Source of the DNA: Lepidostoma basale
Lineage: Eukaryota > Arthropoda > Insecta > Trichoptera > Lepidostomatidae
Assembly: GCA_022606425.2 (NCBI GenBank)
Contig: JAHDVF020000749.1
Coordinates: forward strand, 87,834-151,833
Reading direction: 5' to 3'
DNA: 64,000 nt
The notes beneath the pieces are model-generated. The model had not been told where the DNA came from, made no database searches, and was given only the letters and a program-made list of their open reading frames with translations. Below, piece by piece: positions 62,246-64,000 of this stretch; within the stretch, counting starts at the first letter, position 1, and each line of letters starts with the position of its first letter. The translations under genes were made by a program, and so were the position numbers.

Positions 62246-62749
62246 TTTTACATGCCATTGAATGTTTTTTGGTATCTTCAGCAATGAATGAAACGAATGT
62301 AAATGTTGTGGAAAGAAATTATTACATGGCTATAATTTCTTGTTCGAAGGTAATGGATGGGCCGTGGGGTGGTTGTCACTATTTCAACTATGAAGAAATT
62401 CAGCAAAACCTCAAGTAATTATCACCATTATACATACATATTCTCATTATTATATATCTCGTGGCTCCTTGTTCATCCGTGTTCTCTCTATTTTATTCTA
62501 CCCTCATTCTATTTACTAATTGCCGCCAACCTGATACATGATTTCTTGACGCTTCTTACTAACCTAGATTATATTTCTTGATTTTTTTTATTAAATCTCT
62601 TGTCTATTGTTGGAAATTTTGTGTGATTTTCTTTTTAATTAAACAGTGCTTAATAATAATTTTGTTAATTTATTTTTATGATAATAAAAATATATAAAAA
62701 GTGGTTTTACATAGTGTTAAATTTTCTTGCTAAAACATAAAATTTTTAA

Positions 62750-63085
62750 TGAACACATCTATTTTTTTTACTTTTGAGTTTACTTTTCTTAACACGTTTC
62801 AAATGTTTATACCTTGGGAGAGTTTATATCAGTTCATATCATTCTTCCGATGTAAGTAAAAAACCTCGTTCTCTCGATGATGAAGGTGTGAGCCTTTGAA
62901 ACATGTTGAGAAAAATAAACTCTAAAGTGGAAAAAATAAGGTTTTAATACATAAAAAAATTATCATTATGGAATTCCACAGTGTTAACGCCTTAAGTTTA
63001 TCTAAAAGTATAAAACCTTTGAAACATGTTGAGAAAAGTAAAATAAAAAATAGAAAAAACAGTGTATTAATTGATAAAAAAATAT
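62750..63085. mobile_element. MITE-D copies, tandem/inverted
   Basis: TTTTGAGTTTACTTTTCTTA with CACGTTTCAAATGTTTATAC on one side and GGTGTGAGCCTTTGAAACAT, GTTGAGAAAAATAAACTCTA on the other form the MITE-D foldback. A second arm (AACCTTTGAAACATGTTGAG) follows at 63015. The ORF 62968-63216 is built from this repeat and is not a gene. Confidence 0.65.
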
Positions 63086-63339
63086 ATCAATATGGAATTT
63101 CAAGTTTACCAAACATTGCTAAAATTTTGTTTGAATTTGTGTGGAAAATCTTAGTAGTGTGTACGAGGGGGTATGATTATAGTTGCCTAAAAATCAAATC
63201 CACAGAAAAGTCATAAAATATTCTAACAGCAGCCAAAAATGAAATGTCTCTATGAAGGTAATCACTAAGCACTCTAAAACTACTTTTACCTTGTTAAAAT
63301 ATTTTTGATATCATATCGGTTTATGAGAGAGACAGTTGA

Positions 63340-63425
63340 TAATGTCTTGCCAAACATGTCAGTCCCATAAAATATAATAAAACTTCTGGAAAACACATGT
63401 TTTCATTCGTATTTATTATGAGAGA
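63340..63425. mobile_element. MITE-C arm
   Basis: CCCATAAAATATAATAAAAC, TTCTGGAAAACACATGTTTT and CATTCGTATTTATTATG. Confidence 0.6.
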
Positions 63426-63582
63426 GTAAACTATCAAAGCATTTTCTATATTAAATCCTGCTTATATATACAACATTTAATATTTATTTATGAATTAATA
63501 GACTTTTAAGACTAATGAACATTTCTTAGGATGAAACAAGAATACTGTTGTGTTAAAACTATAGATATAAATTAATATTTAA

Positions 63583-63755
63583 CCCCTATTGTGCGGCTGG
63601 CTATTTTTGCATCTCTATTATGTATTATTCTTACTAATAAATTCTGCATAATATAATGATGAACTGGGACTATCTGTCTGAGTTTTAAATGTAGCCAACC
63701 GCAGTTAGAAACCAATTATTTTTTGCTGCAATTGAAGCCAGCCGCACAAAGTGGA
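63583..63755. mobile_element. piggyBac-like MITE candidate
   Basis: TTAA at 63579-63582 precedes CCCCTATTGTGCGGCTGGCT. The complementary AGCCAGCCGCACAA lies at 63736-63749 and is followed by AGTGG. The inverted 14-bp core and TTAACCC start suggest a short piggyBac-type element. The right target site has decayed. Confidence 0.5.
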
Positions 63756-63779
63756 ATATATTGGGAACGCTTTCCCTGA

Positions 63780-64000
63780 TTTATATGTACTTAATATTTC
63801 AAATTTAATAGAATGTCACAGAGTGAAATAGATTCTAATTAATACAAATGAAAATATCTATTTTCTAGAAGTTTTATTATATTTTATGGGAATGACATGT
63901 TTCGTCTTGCTAATGCATTATCAAATGTCATTCCCATAAAATATAACAATACAGAAAACAGACGTTTTCATTTGTATTAATTATTTAATATGGAGTTTTA
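63780..64000. mobile_element. MITE-C copy, cut by window end
   Basis: TTCTAGAAGTTTTATTATAT, GGGAATGACATGTTTCGTCT, TGTCATTCCCATAAAATATA and GACGTTTTCATTTGTATTAA form the foldback. The outer right arm runs off the window. Confidence 0.75.

Noticed and set aside
62968..63216. 82-codon plus frame
   Set aside because: It is built from MITE-D repeat sequence.
1..64000. CRISPR arrays, bacterial operons or prophage
   Set aside because: The window is eukaryotic (spliced exons, SINEs, LINEs). No regularly spaced direct repeats or bacterial gene organisation are seen.

Overview
The window is animal, and almost certainly insect, nuclear DNA. It is AT-rich and dominated by introns, with GT-AG spliced exons, tRNA-derived SINEs, many 5'-truncated LINEs, mariner, hAT and pogo remnants and palindromic MITEs. 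The repeat load and very long introns suggest a large genome. A lepidopteran is plausible, but nothing I can see proves the order.

Only one host gene is convincing: a plus-strand homologue of the polarity scaffold bazooka/par-3. Fifteen exons between 45365 and 60166 join with fully compatible phases into 3255 nt, or 1085 codons, with no stop. In order they encode the second part of the N-terminal CR1 oligomerisation domain, a 14-3-3/Par-1-type site (RRGSEP), a linker ending in SLPRDSARKEPLGQ, PDZ2, PDZ3, a Ser/Asn-rich linker, the CR3 aPKC-binding motif (FSRDAIGRRSMSEKR), the SSSLESLQT block and the KKPSFLKSISTML-RFGK block. The C-terminus lies beyond base 64000. The canonical first exon (MKVTVCFG-type) is not in the window, and PDZ1 is missing from the place where it should be encoded. 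Two possible alternative 5' exons, at 421-540 and 32476-32571, end in the phase needed to join the 45365 exon.

Layout: 1-600, possible 5' exon; 600-32300, intron or intergenic DNA full of LINE, SINE, mariner and MITE remnants; 32460-32571, possible alternative first exon; 32600-45360, LINE-rich intron with hAT and SINE copies, a pogo-type relic and a retroposon nested in a SINE; 45365-60166, par-3 coding exons with further LINE/SINE insertions in the introns; 60170-64000, intron with a well-preserved LINE 3' region, MITEs and two piggyBac-like inverted-repeat elements.

Repeat families, named here for reference: LINE-A (most abundant; 3' end GGCGTGATGGTTAGTTAG), LINE-B, LINE-C and LINE-J (other reverse-transcriptase elements), RTE-like tails, SINE-T (tRNA-headed, ATA-repeat tail), SINE-L (about 165 bp, sharing the LINE-A 3' end), a roughly 250-bp hAT MITE, and palindromic families MITE-B, -C, -D and -H. 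Several nested insertions have clean target-site duplications and give a relative chronology. Clade names are inferred from protein motifs, and no database was searched.
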